A stretch of DNA of 64,000 nucleotides from Holothuria scabra. Taxonomy: Eukaryota; Echinodermata; Holothuroidea; Aspidochirotida; Holothuriidae. The stretch lies in contig CM074196.1 in assembly GCA_037179385.1 (NCBI GenBank), forward strand, positions 33,814,486-33,878,485, read 5' to 3'. How positions within the stretch are numbered: position 1 is the stretch's first letter; every line of letters starts with the position of its first letter. Shown here piece by piece: positions 24,098-36,118 of this stretch. The position numbers were made by a program, and so were the translations under genes. The notes beneath the pieces are model-generated. The model was given only the letters and a program-made list of their open reading frames with translations. It was not told the DNA's origin and did not search any database.

Positions 24098-24330
24098 ATT
24101 CTTATCTTTATGCACATGTACATTGCATTGTATATAGATGCATATTTTTGCCATAAAATAGTCAGTTTTGAGGAAATTTTAGCTGTTGTTTACTCCTTAA
24201 AAAGCTTAATCAGTTAACAAATGTGAACTTCATAATTGTGTGGTGTTGTGAAACAAAATTTGCCACAGTTTCTGTGAAATTAGTAAAAACTGAGTACTGG
24301 TGGAGGTATAAAGCAATAAAATAATGACTG

Positions 24331-24551
24331 TATAGAGGCTTTTCACATGACGTTATAATACTCTCCGGCGGCCATGTTGGAGTACATGTAACTACGTAGC
24401 AAACTGTAAGGGGCATGCTTGCTCGTTGAATTGTACACACCGTGCGTATCACAGTGCACACTGTGCAGTGCGTTCGGCACAAAGCCACGTGTATTTGGCA
24501 TGAATGACCTCCAGCATGGCGGTTCCGTGACGTAATTGCAAAGCCTCTATA
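24331..24551. mobile_element. MITE family E (about 221 bp)
   Basis: Ends TATAGAGGCTTTTCACATGACG and the inverse of TATAGAGGCTTTGCAATTACG are inverted repeats. The inner copies CCGGCGGCCATGTTGGAG and CTCCAGCATGGCGGTTCC also mirror each other. The outermost bases read TA on both sides, compatible with a TA duplication. Confidence 0.75.
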
Positions 24552-26732
24552 CAAATATTAATTAATGCCTTTACAATACTGTCATTACATGTTCTTAAGT
24601 CCCTGCTTTTTTCCACAGTTCCTATTTCCTTTTCAAATATATTTCACGGTTTAGTATGAACAGAACTTTGCATATTAAAGGTAAACAAAGTGAAGTAGTT
24701 ATATATTCTGCATGAATTTAATTTTTCAGTACGTAACAGAGCCATTCATAAATTAGGATGTAGGTGTGCTTTTATCCACGTTTGTATGACTGCATTTTCA
24801 ATTTAAAAAGAGTAGTATTCATGACTGGAGGAGATATATTTCCTATGAAGAAAACCACAGTTTCCTTGAAGTGCTTCCTTTTGTAATTGTATCAGATTTT
24901 TTTCATTTGTCAAAATTTCCCTCCATATCAACCAAAATATTGTTTCAAAGAGCTTTCTAACTTCCTAGTATAAACCATCTAAGTATCGTGCTGAATTAAG
25001 TTCATGACACTTTCCAAATAACTTCAACAACTTCATTTATTATAAAATCGTTCAGGTAAAAGCAACAAGTATTGCACCATTTTGCATCTAGACATTCCTG
25101 AGCATGGGTAAAAAAATAAAAACATTCCTAATACAGTCATCTTCTCAAACCCTTCCCCCAGTTTGGTGATCCATGGTGTCCACCTTGCTTAAAATAAATA
25201 TTGTAAAGCTAGTCATGTGACCATTTCTTTACAGCAAAGCTGTTAGTCAGGGTAACCCTCCGTAGACGGTATGGGTAACCCTGACTTGTTCAAACCCTCA
25301 ACATCAGGGAGCAGATAGCACTAATTTTAACTTCAACTGAGGTTGGAGCATCCAACTAAAAATACTCAGATTTATCACAGCTCTGGTAACATTGGTCATC
25401 AGAAGATTAGTGCTATTTTTAAATTGCAGGTATTATATAATTGAGTTTACTAGTTGTTGTACATATATACCTCTTCTAAGCTCCTAGAATAATATATATA
25501 TACCAATAGGAATGCCTGTGACTTTTGCTATCTTAAGCAGCTACATTAGGTCTGGAATATTTTCAAAAGTTATCCACAGTAATGCTAACATAAGGCATTC
25601 AGACAGGATTGAAGCTTAGGCAGTCATCATTTTATGTGCTAAACATTTCAGTATAGGGTCAGATGCAACCTAAAAATACTTTGCTTTAATCAGAAATGAA
25701 GTTCTTTTCCATTAGTACTTGCCATTGGCTTAGAATTCACAACAACATGAATATTCATGTAGGATGAGTGTCTCTTTCCCGATTAATAAACCAAACTTTT
25801 TTGGTTTGTGAAGTCTGTTTTGTTGCTATATGCTCATTTGCTGCCCTAAAGTTGAGGGGTATGAACAAGGTAAGGTACCCATAATCCGCATGACAAGGGT
25901 TACTCTTACTACAAAGTTGTGTACCTTTTAGTAGAAACTAGGTCTGTAATCTTTAATGCAAATAGTCGTTTTTGTATCATCATGAAGACATTTGAAATAT
26001 AAGTGAAAATTCTTATGATTCTTCTGACACTTTTGAACAACTTTTCTCTTCTGTTGAAGGGTATAAACAGTAACCACAAACTTATTTTGAAACGACGGCA
26101 GCTGGATATGACAAATTTCTTGTTACTTCTGTTGCAAGTACGTTGCATTATATTTTTGAATTTAAATATGTTATTTACATTCAAGGTAATCCACGTAGTG
26201 TCTTCTGGTAAATTTCACATTTCTGTGGATGCAAATATTGTCACATGATTTTCAAGAGTCATTCATGAAATAGGGTAGACTTATACACTTTTCCAACTTG
26301 TGGTGACTGATTTCTCCTTTAAGATATTGTGCTCAAAAGTGAGAAAAGAACAGTGTCATTGAATAATTCTCAGATAAATAATTCATGACTGCATGATGTT
26401 ATCTTCTCAAGTTAGAAATTATGCAACAACTTTTGAAAAATTATGTCATGTTAAAATGTGACACAAAAAGAAAAAATTCCATTCCCAGCAGGATAGTGAG
26501 GCTTCATATACAACATAGTAATCAAGGCTCTTATTTGAAAGGTATGTTCCAAGTGCAGGGTAATTTAGGGGAATATCAGAGCTTGTTTTAATACATAATT
26601 TTTTTGTGCAGTATTACTGCCCCAAAGTTATACATTTAATTGCAAAATGTAATCTTTCATCACAGTCTTATAAAAGTTGTAATGGCACGAAGTTCCTATA
26701 TACATGCATGGGCAAATTGTTGCTACATGTTG
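24552..26732. other. No gene recognised
   Basis: A+T-rich. 26220-26285 carries a short MITE B-like fragment (TTGTCACATGATTTTCAAGAG). No exon was seen. Confidence 0.5.
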
Positions 26733-26943
26733 CAGTGTCTCCCCTGGGTTTTAGAGGGTGTGAGGTGGTAATAGTCCAAGGGGTAGAATCTTGCCACACT
26801 TTGACACTAAAAGGGAGGGAGAACTATGAATTCTGCTATAGCTGGTGTAGTGAAGATGGCAATAAGAGCAATTTTCTTTGAGGTGGTGGCAAAAATATGT
26901 GAGGTGGCCTCCTCACAAAAAGAAAGCCTGGGGAAACCCTCTA
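26733..26943. mobile_element. Possible hAT-type MITE
   Basis: Left end CAGTGTCTCCCCTGGGTTTT resembles common hAT ends. Near 26925-26940, AAGCCTGGGGAAACCCT is a partial inverse. The interior has repeated GAGGTGG words. No clean duplication was found. Confidence 0.4.
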
Positions 26944-26949
26944 TGGTAT

Positions 26950-27288
26950 AGGTGTAGCAAGATGGCTGTCTGTTATGGTTTTGTGTGTGAAAGTTTGGAC
27001 TCGCTAAAATAGTTCAAATCAACAGATTTTGCTAGAAAGTTGAAACATTTTCAAAATAGTATAAGGTAAGGTCAGAATTCCTTCATGTACTGCAGAAATA
27101 TGATGTTGTTTCCCATTCAAGTTTCGAGTTTGTTTAAAATATTACAGAATCGTCATCAAATCATACAAATCATAGCTAATTCATGGCAGCCATCTTGGTG
27201 TGCCTACTTTGTCCCAGTCGGTGGCAACATGTACGGATAGGATGTACACGTTACATGCTCTGTCCATGTATATTAGGAGTCTGTGTGT
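26950..27288. mobile_element. MITE family D, second copy, left end lost
   Basis: Matches 22965-23282 throughout: GCAAGATGGCTGTCTGTTAT, CAGCCATCTTGGTGTGCC, CTTTGTCCCAGTCGGT and CTGTCCATGTATATTAGGAG. The outer left end is missing. Confidence 0.75.
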
Positions 27289-27699
27289 GATGGTCATTAT
27301 GTAAAGGACACATTAAATTGTCTTGAACGTAAACATGGATATTTGCAGGGCTGAAAAAAATGTTTATTTTCCAGGAAGGGAGTAGCATTATTTCGCAGGA
27401 AGGGAGTAAAATTTCCCACAATTCCCCCTGTATTGTCATGTACAGAAAAGGGACATTTCCCTCCAGAGGTCCAAATTTCTGGGGAAGGAGCTTCCCAACT
27501 TTCCAACTTTTTCCACCCATGGATATTTGTACCTGAAAAATATTAACAAATTCTCTCCAGGAGTCATCAACAAAATAAATGTTTCTTCTCATTCCAATAA
27601 ACTCTTCAAAGTTTTTATATTCGTAGCAATCAATTTAGAAAGGGAAATTGAGGTGCTGTAACAAAAAGGTTATTTTGTTCTAAACCTTGGTTTGTCTCT
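27289..27699. other. No feature recognised
   Basis: 27350-27510 has repeated GGAAGGGAGTA and TTTCC words giving open frames on the minus strand in two registers. This is likely degraded repeat rather than coding sequence. Confidence 0.4.
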
Positions 27700-28468
27700 T
27701 TAAAGGGCAGGAGTAATCGGCCCAAACTTATTCCGAAGCAACAAGCAAAATCTCACAATTTTCTTCTTATTTCTCTTTAAAGTATCTTTCAAAAAATTTT
27801 AGGACTTCAATATTGCATATTCAAGTTAAACCTTGCAGCAACATCTAGTAAATATCATATTTAAGAAGAAAAATAATTGTCACATGCAGACCTGTCAACT
27901 CTCCGGGTTTTACCGGGAGACTCACGGTTTTTATCCAGATCTCCCAGCCTCCAGGTTTCATGTGCTATTCTCCCGGCTTTTTAGTCTTTCATTGCTTTCG
28001 TACTAGGCCTATGCTTGTTTGAACAATTGACCATAAATGAACATAGTGTGACTCTTTACAAGTACAACTGATGCACGACTAGTACTTTACCATCTTTCCG
28101 ACAATATATGGGCCAAGGGAGCTTCATTATTTTGAATGCGCTGTATGGCAACATATGTCGAAATACACAAATAAGAGCAACTTGCACTGTGCAAAGCATC
28201 GATTGGATGATCCTCTCATCATGCATTTATTTTGCACAGGCCTAATTAGGCTTTAGCCTAAGTGCCTGTCTTTGTATTTAGTTGAAAATAACCAACCTCC
28301 CAGTTTTTCTACCAATTATCTCAATTTTTTTGGCTCTGAAAAATGGAAATCTCCCTATTTTGAGGTCAGACAGGTTGACAGGTCTGCATATGACTCTCAA
28401 GAGCCGGTCATGAAACAGGACAGTCTACTCCACTGATTCAAGTAAGGACAATTGCTCTTGCCCTTTAA
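27700..28468. mobile_element. MITE family B copy split by another MITE
   Basis: Left end TTAAAGGGCAGGAGTAATCG and right end GCTCTTGCCCTTTAA are inverse. The left half runs to TTGTCACATG at 27886 and resumes after 28386 with ATGACTCTCAAGAGCCGGTC, exactly as in uninterrupted copies. The 500 bp between them is a separate insertion. Confidence 0.8.
27887..28386. mobile_element. Inverted-repeat transposon nested in MITE B
   Basis: Perfect 13-bp ends CAGACCTGTCAAC and GTTGACAGGTCTG. Just inside lie CTCCGGGTTTTACCGGGAG (left) and a diverged inverse (right). The flanks CACATG and CATATG suggest a 6-bp duplication with one change. The ends resemble hAT-superfamily ends; the assignment is inference. 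Confidence 0.75.
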
Positions 28469-28547
28469 GGTTTTAGTTAGTTTTTATGCAAAGTACTGTT
28501 TGAAGTAGATTAAGTAAGCTATCAAAATTTCCCCACATATTTAAAGA

Positions 28548-28620
28548 GTAAAAATGGAAACTACTGCCATCAATGCTTGTCATAAGCAGTGGGGTAGGGG
28601 GATCGATGGACTTGAAAAAA
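28548..28620 (+). mobile_element. SINE fragment
   Basis: Only the body segment remains (ACTACTGCCATCAATGCTTG, CATAAGCAGTGGGGTAGGG). Confidence 0.5.
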
Positions 28621-29527
28621 GGTTGTTGTCACTGCTGGATTAAATCAGGATGTAAGGTGTTTAACTCCAACAAACCAAATTAAACCCACAAATTCCATAT
28701 ACACACACACAGGGAAGAAGAAATGAAAGGTAACACCATTCAAGTTTGGTGAAAAGTTTTTGTTTAGTCAGAAAGGGTAAAATTAAGGTGGGGTGGTGCT
28801 GGTAGAGAGAGGGACAGATTTAAGTTATATTGGGTTAAAGGACACGTACACTACCAGAAATGTGTTAAGTAGTGTCAGCTAGGTACATGTTGAATGTCCC
28901 TGCCTATAAAACACCTTTTTGCTTCAGTGAAAGAAGGTCAACAAAAATCAGATAAGAAGTTGCCCCACTGCTTGCCTTCCACACTTTACAAACAGTAGCA
29001 GATCTGACCCATAATTTCCCGCCTTTGTTTACATCTTCCACTAGCTGTCTCTTATCAAGCTTTTTGGTTTCTTGGAGCATGCTTGTGAGTGAGTCAAGCA
29101 GGAAGTCAGGTGAAATTTGATTACCCCACCAAACCTCACTTTTGGTGGGGACTCAGGTGAAATGTAATAGGGTATTAAAGAAATTCCTTTTGTAAAAATG
29201 TTAGGAAGGTAGGGACAAGAAATCCAGTAATAAAATGTATTTATTAGTTGCCACATTGAACTATGTGCAGACAGATACTTAACCATTGCTACATCTAAAT
29301 TGCATGTATCATCCGGCCACACAATAGCATTCTACCTCTCACATTGCCTTCATCAACTAGTAATTCTTCCTCATTACTGTTATGCCTTCATGTAGGGAAG
29401 TTTATTACCCAAAATGCCATTTTTATGTATTTATCATAAAAAGTTGCGTGTAATGTGGTAATAATTTTGGGTATATACATGTACAAGTGTCTCTAAATTT
29501 TCCTTCACCAGATGTCATGTTGTTTTT
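28621..29527. other. No gene recognised
   Basis: No repeat or exon with support. A (CA)n stub lies near 28704. Confidence 0.45.
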
Positions 29528-29990
29528 GGTTCCTTGCCGCAGCAAAGGAACCTATGTAGTCAGGTTGGCATGTGTGTGTGTGTGTGTGTGACACTTGCTT
29601 CGGTATGTTCTAACTCAACAAGGGAAGGTTGGATGGAACTTGAGTTTGGTACATAGATTCGTCATAGGGAGAAGGTGTGCCCTATTGTTTTTGGTGGAAG
29701 TCAAAGGTCATTTGGGGTCACCAGAGGTCAAAAACTAAAAACCTTCTCAACATGATATTTCTAGGTAGGAAACTTGGATAGATGTCATACTTGGTGTGTA
29801 GATGTATTATGGTGTAAGGATGAAATTGGATATGTTTGGTGAAGGTCAAGGGGTCATCTGGGGTCACCACGGGTCAAACACTGAAAAACATTTTAACACA
29901 GTGTTTTAAGGTAGAAAGGACAGATTTCAAATCAATCTGGTCAAAGGTCATTAAGGTCACTGGGGGTCAACTGCTGGAAATGTTATTTAG
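29528..29990 (+). mobile_element. Diverged copy of the TTCCTTGCC / GGTCAAAGGTCA element
   Basis: Opens with a hairpin, GGTTCCTT and AAGGAACC (29528-29552), then a (TG)10 run at 29571-29590, ACACTTGCTT, and three diverged units with AAGTCAAAGGTCATTTGGGG- or GGTCAAAGGTCATTAAGGTC-type sequence. This is the same order as in 43717-44647. No clear right end was found. Confidence 0.65.
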
Positions 29991-30856
29991 AAAATCTTGT
30001 AAGCTAGATAAAGATAGGTTCAATAGATTTTTTATCTCACCTGGTTTTGCATGCTTATACACCCAAACACCTTAGATATTTGGCCTTAATGTTCGTTCAG
30101 TAATGATTCCTTCGGGTTCTACACATATTTTGGATCATTCAAAGTTTTAAGAGGGTAATAACTGAAATCTGTAGATTTCACTGCGCACAGGTCACTCTGC
30201 ATTAAAAGTGGTCTCTCCGCCAGTGGAAGCAATGCATGGATTATACAGTATGTCTCTTTAATACTGCTGTGCTCTGTGGGGTAACCTAATCCTCATTCTA
30301 TTATCACACCCAATAAATCACTTGCTTTCTGCTTAACTGCTGAATAAACCCTGTTTTCTGTGTAGAGATAGCAAACACACAAATGGTAGATTGTTTTAAA
30401 GTAATAGCAAGTTTTATTTGAGAGCAGGTAAAAATAAATTGTGAGAGAAATACAAGGGGCGTTTTTCTCTCTCTGACCACATTGTGTATTGTTTATTGGT
30501 GATAATATCAAGTTTGATTACAAGCATAACTAGAACTGCATTTGCTTGCAAATACGCAGAATTGTAGTGCGTGTTAGAGATGTCTTTTCAGTTAGTACAG
30601 TAGCCCAGTTTTTATTTGAACTTTAGGATTTGTTCATGGCGGGAAGAGGGGCTGTTGTTTCTTTTTGGCCACTCCTCTCAACCCTATTTCTTGATAGTAC
30701 AAAGATGGACCACTTGTCTCCCAGCTCCTTGGCTGGACGCATAAAGAAATCATAGAAGAGTAACCAATGATGGAGTAAATCTGGACCTTCTATGCTAATA
30801 GTCAGTCACTAGCTTTATTTTGAAGCATATTTGCCAACCATGAAGCAAGTGCTGAG

Positions 30857-30965
30857 TAGTCCTTGAACAAGACCGTGTACTGCGCTTAACGGTAGGACCT
30901 ACTCCGTATACAGTCTAGTGTGGAGTAAAATGAAGTGGACGAAGCATAGTCCCGTTCAAGGACTC
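30857..30965. mobile_element. Tiny MITE (109 bp) with perfect 8-bp duplication
   Basis: Ends TAGTCCTTGAAC and GTTCAAGGACTC are inverse apart from the outermost base. GTGCTGAG lies directly outside both ends (30849-30856 and 30966-30973). An 8-bp duplication fits hAT-type transposition. Confidence 0.75.
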
Positions 30966-31019
30966 GTGCTGAGTAGCCTACTTAGCCATACGTTATGCTC
31001 TGTTGAGTTGTTTACTCCT

Positions 31020-31862
31020 GCCTGAAATGGTTTTATCGGTTCTCGACTCCTCTTTCACCGTTCTTTATGTTAAATAATGACGCCCTCTCAAGCTCTCTGA
31101 CTGCACCGCTGCATGCATATGACAACTGTCTCGTGGAAGGCCGAATAACTGTTGACGCTGTGTGTTTTAACATCCGTGTTTCGTTAATTCGCAATGCTTG
31201 CTACATGCATGCTGTCAAAACGTTTCGGTCAGACTGCTGTCAAAATAGCTTCTGCTTTACCACTGAAATAAAGCATGATAATAGAACTACAGCACAAGTC
31301 GCTTAATCCAATGCAGTAAAGCCAATTCGTTCCGTACAGGGAATTGGCAATACCCTGCTCCGTAGTAGCTAGATGAAGACACTGTACAATAACGTCTTGA
31401 TACTGTTCAACGGTAGTGGACGCAATGGCGCCGTGTTACGTATACCAAATTGGAAGCAGCGATTGATTCTCCAGGCTTATCACTTCAGTGTGAAAAGGCC
31501 GAACCACATTACATCGCGTTTTCTGGAAATTTATCCGCAATGCTCTTTCATGAAGCTAACTCCTCTAATCAGCCTTGTAAGTGTAGTATTTGCTTTTCTG
31601 AAGTTGATTTTTGTTTAAAGACGGCTACAGATTGCACTTACTGCTATTGTTAAAGGGTAGAGCATGGATATTTGTACGAACTAAGTTACGGTACGCGCAG
31701 GGAAATGAGTTGTGGGCCATAACAGGCTTCACAAAAGAAATTGTCAGTCGGCCAGTAAATGCCAGTATTGTAGTGCGGCGCACTACAATAAATATATATG
31801 GAAATGAGGTAGTGTTTTTGAAGGATGACCAAGCATTACAAAAGTTGAATGTAAGTAAGTAA
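31020..31862 (+). promoter_or_regulatory. CpG-richer block, possible promoter or 5' exon
   Basis: CG dinucleotides are visibly denser here than in the surrounding A+T-rich DNA. A GTAAGT donor-like site follows at 31576 (after AATCAGCCTT) and another at 31851 (after AAGTTGAAT). Open frames of about 60-80 codons lead into both, but none shows a signal peptide or known domain. It could be the promoter and first exon of the + strand gene at 41.8-55.6 kb; that link is inference. Confidence 0.3.
31766..31790. repeat. Perfect palindrome with 11-bp arms
   Basis: TATTGTAGTGC and GCACTACAATA flank a GGC centre, inside the CpG-richer block. It may be a dimeric protein-binding site or a small hairpin. 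Confidence 0.85.
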
Positions 31863-34124
31863 GTAAGGCCACAGAAATTTAATCTTTGATTTCATGTGAT
31901 ATTGGTACTAAAATACCCCTTGTGAAAATGTTACAAACACTGAGTATAAGCTTTTGCTTAGCTCTATGTTGGAGACTGGCTGTACATTCTTATAATATCC
32001 AGCAAGGAACCACAGTGCCCATTGTTCTGTAACAAAGTAGTAAATAGTCATCACTTGATGTATTGTAAGCAATGTCAAAAGCCACCTTTTGACTTTATTC
32101 ATAAATCTCTCCTTACCTTCTGTGTAGAAAATTCAATCCCTACTAACCATCAGTTAGTGCCTGGCAAGGAAGTAGCACTCCATGTTTAAACCATGTAACA
32201 TCTGATAGAGGATGCCCAGTCTAGCCCTCTTATTCTTGTTTTAGTGGTGGCCAAGACATTTTCCAAAATGGTAGCAAAGTTCTGCAAAGGACTGAGTGAT
32301 ATGAGTTTTTGGTATTGGTAATATTTAATTGCCAACAGAATTTTACTCTAGAACTAAATGATGAATACAATATTAAAATGTATCCCATCATCCTTAGTAG
32401 TTGCTTTGGAAGACAGTCACCTACATTTTTCATCCTGAGATGAAATCAGGACACCAACATTTGTAACTCATTTCTTCCTTCTGATGCACAAGTATAGCAT
32501 ATACTATGTATGTACTATATATACAATCTTTTGCATGCATTTCTGAATTATGCATACAGTAAGTTTGAAGTGTTGGATAGAGCAAGCTATGCTGCTGCTC
32601 ACTGTCACCTTCCTTTCCTCGTTAAAATAACGATCTAACTTGGTAAACATTATTTTCACGGCTCTGTATTCCTTGAGGTCAGCAGATTGATTATGCTCTT
32701 GCCACCTGTCATCCGTTCCTTCGCACATCAGATCAGGTCATTTTCATTCTCTCAATCACATCTTGGTGTGACTACGATAAAGGAACCAACTGCTAATTGC
32801 TTCAAGGTCACATTTTCACAGTCCATAGCATAATCATTTATTAATATACCATATTACCTGGCATTTTCAGGAGGTTTGTGACGTATTCTCAATTCCCATG
32901 GCTAGCTCTTCCACTTGGACCAGAGGAAAATCTGTATGGTGCATAATATCCGCATTGTTCCTTACCGGCTTTCGATACATACGTTGTTGATATCTGATTT
33001 GTACACGTATCTGATTTTTCGCCAATGACGTTCATGGCTCCTCATGGATTGTAGAAGCCTATAATTGTACTTTTCATTGATTTGTGGTTATTGCTGCTTT
33101 TGTTTCTGGTGATGGTGGTAGTCAAAATTGATTCAAATATTGCATAAGGCTCAGATTTGAATGGACAGTTGTCAACAAACCGAGGGATGTCACTTAAGGA
33201 TAACATTGTCTCTATAGAAATGTAGTAGCGGTGGTAATAGAGCTTTGTCTTGCAAGTTGGACAGGATAGTGCTTTGATTTATGTTACTTGAACCTGTGTT
33301 TAAGTTGGTGTACACACGCACTGGTGTCATTCTGAAAAGGTAATCAATTTGTCTCTTATCCTAAAAGCTATGCACAGCCTTAGGTTTTTGCAGTCTCTTT
33401 TAACTCAGCCAGTTTTTTAAAGTGTTGCAGTAGTTTAGCTTTTTCATGCAAAATGTATTGCGTATCGTTTGAAGAAACATGCTCTTTTTGCTCGTGGTAA
33501 TTTATCCTCAAAGGTAAGTTGAAGTAGGAAGAGGCAAGACGTGAAAAATAAGTCGCCAGTGATTCGCTGCTTTTTGCATGTGGGTGGACTGCCAGTCTGG
33601 TGATAATTAATTGTGATATGGTATGTGTATAATGTGTGTCCTTCCTAATTCATGCTAAGAAGGTCATAGTAATATCAAGTTAAATCAATGCATAGCTGAG
33701 AGATTGGACACCAGAGAGTTGTGCACATCTCCAGTAGATAGCCTGTAATGTTTAATGATAAAATTCCAATAATTTATAGTTTAATCACAGATGCCAAAAG
33801 AAATCAAGGCATGATTTCTTGCATTTGTCATAATTTTTTGATGATTCTTTGAAAAGTGCTCCTGGATTTTGTCAATACATTACCCCTATAGTATGTGTTT
33901 CTGTTTAATCTTTGGCTGGTTTTAGACAGCTTTATGGATTGGTAATTTGTGAGGTGGGAATTTTTAATAATTGAGGGACAATGAGACTACTGTAAGCATG
34001 ATACTTTGGAAATCTTCAGTGAAAACACTTTCTTCAGTATGTATGTGTTGGCATAGTGGAGCTTTATGGAGACATGCAGCTGCCGATTTGTTATGTGCTA
34101 ATACCATATTTGTCATTCAGTCAT
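31863..34124. other. No gene recognised
   Basis: A short splice-bounded open stretch near 33439-33513 (tttag to GTAAGT, 25 codons) exists but has no recognisable sequence. Confidence 0.4.
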
Positions 34125-34322
34125 TCATCTACTTCTCGATCTCCAGCGAAGTTTGGGAGTTTCAGCCCTGACAGGGTACTATCAAAGACTTAAAAAATGG
34201 GACCTAGTGCCATTGTGCTTGGTGCTCAGTTTGTACAATGGTTAGGGAATTCAAGCCAGTGAGTGCTGTGGCCAAATCGGCTAAAACCAGTGGGTTGGGA
34301 ACTGGGCTATAAAACTGCATTT
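34125..34322 (+). mobile_element. tRNA-derived SINE copy, head degraded
   Basis: Body GCCATTGTGCTTGGTGCTCA and 3' part GGTTGGGAACTGGGCTATAA are clear. The head region is decayed. Confidence 0.75.
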
Positions 34323-36068
34323 ACCTATTTAAAACACATGTAAAATTAAATTTGACCTCTAACCTATTGTGCAATTCTACTCCTTGAAGAAACTTCAAAA
34401 TGCTCTGTTAACACGAATGAGGTCAGTAAGGTTATTATGCAATCAACATTTAGTAGGTAATTAGTATATGAAAAATTAGTTTTTTTTTTCAACTTCTGTT
34501 TTACAATTTTGATGGCATTCTATTTTATAAATGTTTTCTTTTCTTTGCATGGAAGTAAATTTTACAAAAAAAAAAAGGGAGGGGACAACCTCACAGTGTA
34601 GGATTTACATCATGATAATAGTTCTTGATTTTTGTCATTTTGAAGTAGCAGATGTGTCTTGGGAAATTTACATAACAGAAAATCACTGCACACATGACCT
34701 TTTGAGGATGTTTCTTTATCAAATTAAAATTATTTCAGGTTTCCTTGACATAATTTTCACTTTATATCCTTAGGACCATAGCTTGTGAATGTTTTTACTT
34801 CATGTTGAAAATCATTTTCTCCTTCTGTCATGCAATATTCAAGAAGTAGTTTTTATTTAATTTAGTATGATGTTTCCCATTGGTTCATTCAAATGATTTC
34901 CATTGAAGTAGGGCTTTCATAAAGGTATTCTTATATATATTGTTCTATAGATATATTGGTTGTTGACTGTCTAGGAAAACAAAACAAAACAATAGACACA
35001 TATCCAGTTTGCACTTTACAAAAGATATTGGACAGAGTTTTGGTACATGTAATGTTCTATTGTACCATGATCAAGAGAAAAAAGACTCACAAAGACTTTA
35101 TCTGCAATCCCTTTAGGGCTCTGAACATGAAGCGATGAACCGCTGAACGATCGCATGTGGAATAAACGTAATAGTTCAAAGCTACAAGCGAATAATCGCA
35201 AAACCTGTTTTTGACAGATTTTTATCCATTTTTATATTCTAATGATCCCTGGTTTTTGTTGAATGGAACATTCTGGGCATGTTTGAGCCTTGCACAATGG
35301 GGTCACTCTGTTCTTCTATGGAAGTGCTATTTGGCTCATCACCAAAAGTTTGTTTCCCTGCATGGTCAGCTGGAGTGAGTTTGGGAGGGGAGAGAGGAAA
35401 ACAGATGGAAATGATGGAAAGACTAGGGATTGAGGGATGGGGAAAGAAAGACGTTTGGTGTATCTTTTCTTTTCTTACTGCTTATGCCACTGTCCTGCAC
35501 TAACTGTTCATTTGTACTTTAACTTAAGTTTCTGATTCCTGTCGTCATAGGCAGCATTATCTTAAGGGGATGAACTAGCTATAAAGGTTTATCCCTGACA
35601 CAGTCCAACTGCTAGGTGAACATTGTTTACATGCTTGTCAGCCCAGCTGGAGTTGTTTGGGTATGTGTTGAGTATACACCACAATTTTGTTCAAGATGAA
35701 TTAAAAACTGAACTGGTAACTGGTAACATCAGAAGGTTTGAGCGACAGTAGCTATGCTACTCTAGTTTTTTTTTTTTTGTTTTAATGGTTTCTAGCAAAA
35801 TCCCTGTATGAATATAAATTGAAACGAGGCACTTGTAAAGATTGAGGCTTCAAAACTTCGCTTAATCCCATAGTATATAGGACATGAAGCACCTCTCTCT
35901 CTGGCAATGTCATTTATTTTGAAGTAAAGTATGCAGGTACCTTGCAGACACTTTGCTATATTATTGGCCGGCCCGTTGCCATAAACAGCGTCAACTAAAC
36001 CGCAGAATGTTTATACATGTCAAGATAACAGCTAATGTGATGGCTGTGTTTTTTAATGCTCCTTCAAG
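34323..36068. other. No gene recognised
   Basis: A+T-rich with A and T runs (34562, 35766). No feature was supported. Confidence 0.45.
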
Positions 36069-36118
36069 AGAAGAGTCAGCTTCACTGGAAGTCATTTTCA
36101 GTGATTTACATGAGAAGG
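36069..36118 (+). CDS. Weak candidate upstream exon of the IA-2-like gene
   Basis: A 50-bp stretch between TTTTTTAATGCTCCTTCAAG and a GTAAAG donor reads EESASLEVIFSDLHEK. It ends one base into a codon, which is the phase needed to join 41833. The AAG acceptor is weaker than the usual CAG or TAG, and the stretch is too short to be convincing. Sequence and phase are seen; membership of the gene is inference. Confidence 0.18.

Noticed and set aside
29571..29590. (TG)10 microsatellite as a separate feature
   Set aside because: It is an internal part of the DR1-repeat element family, present at the same place in the 43.7-kb copy.
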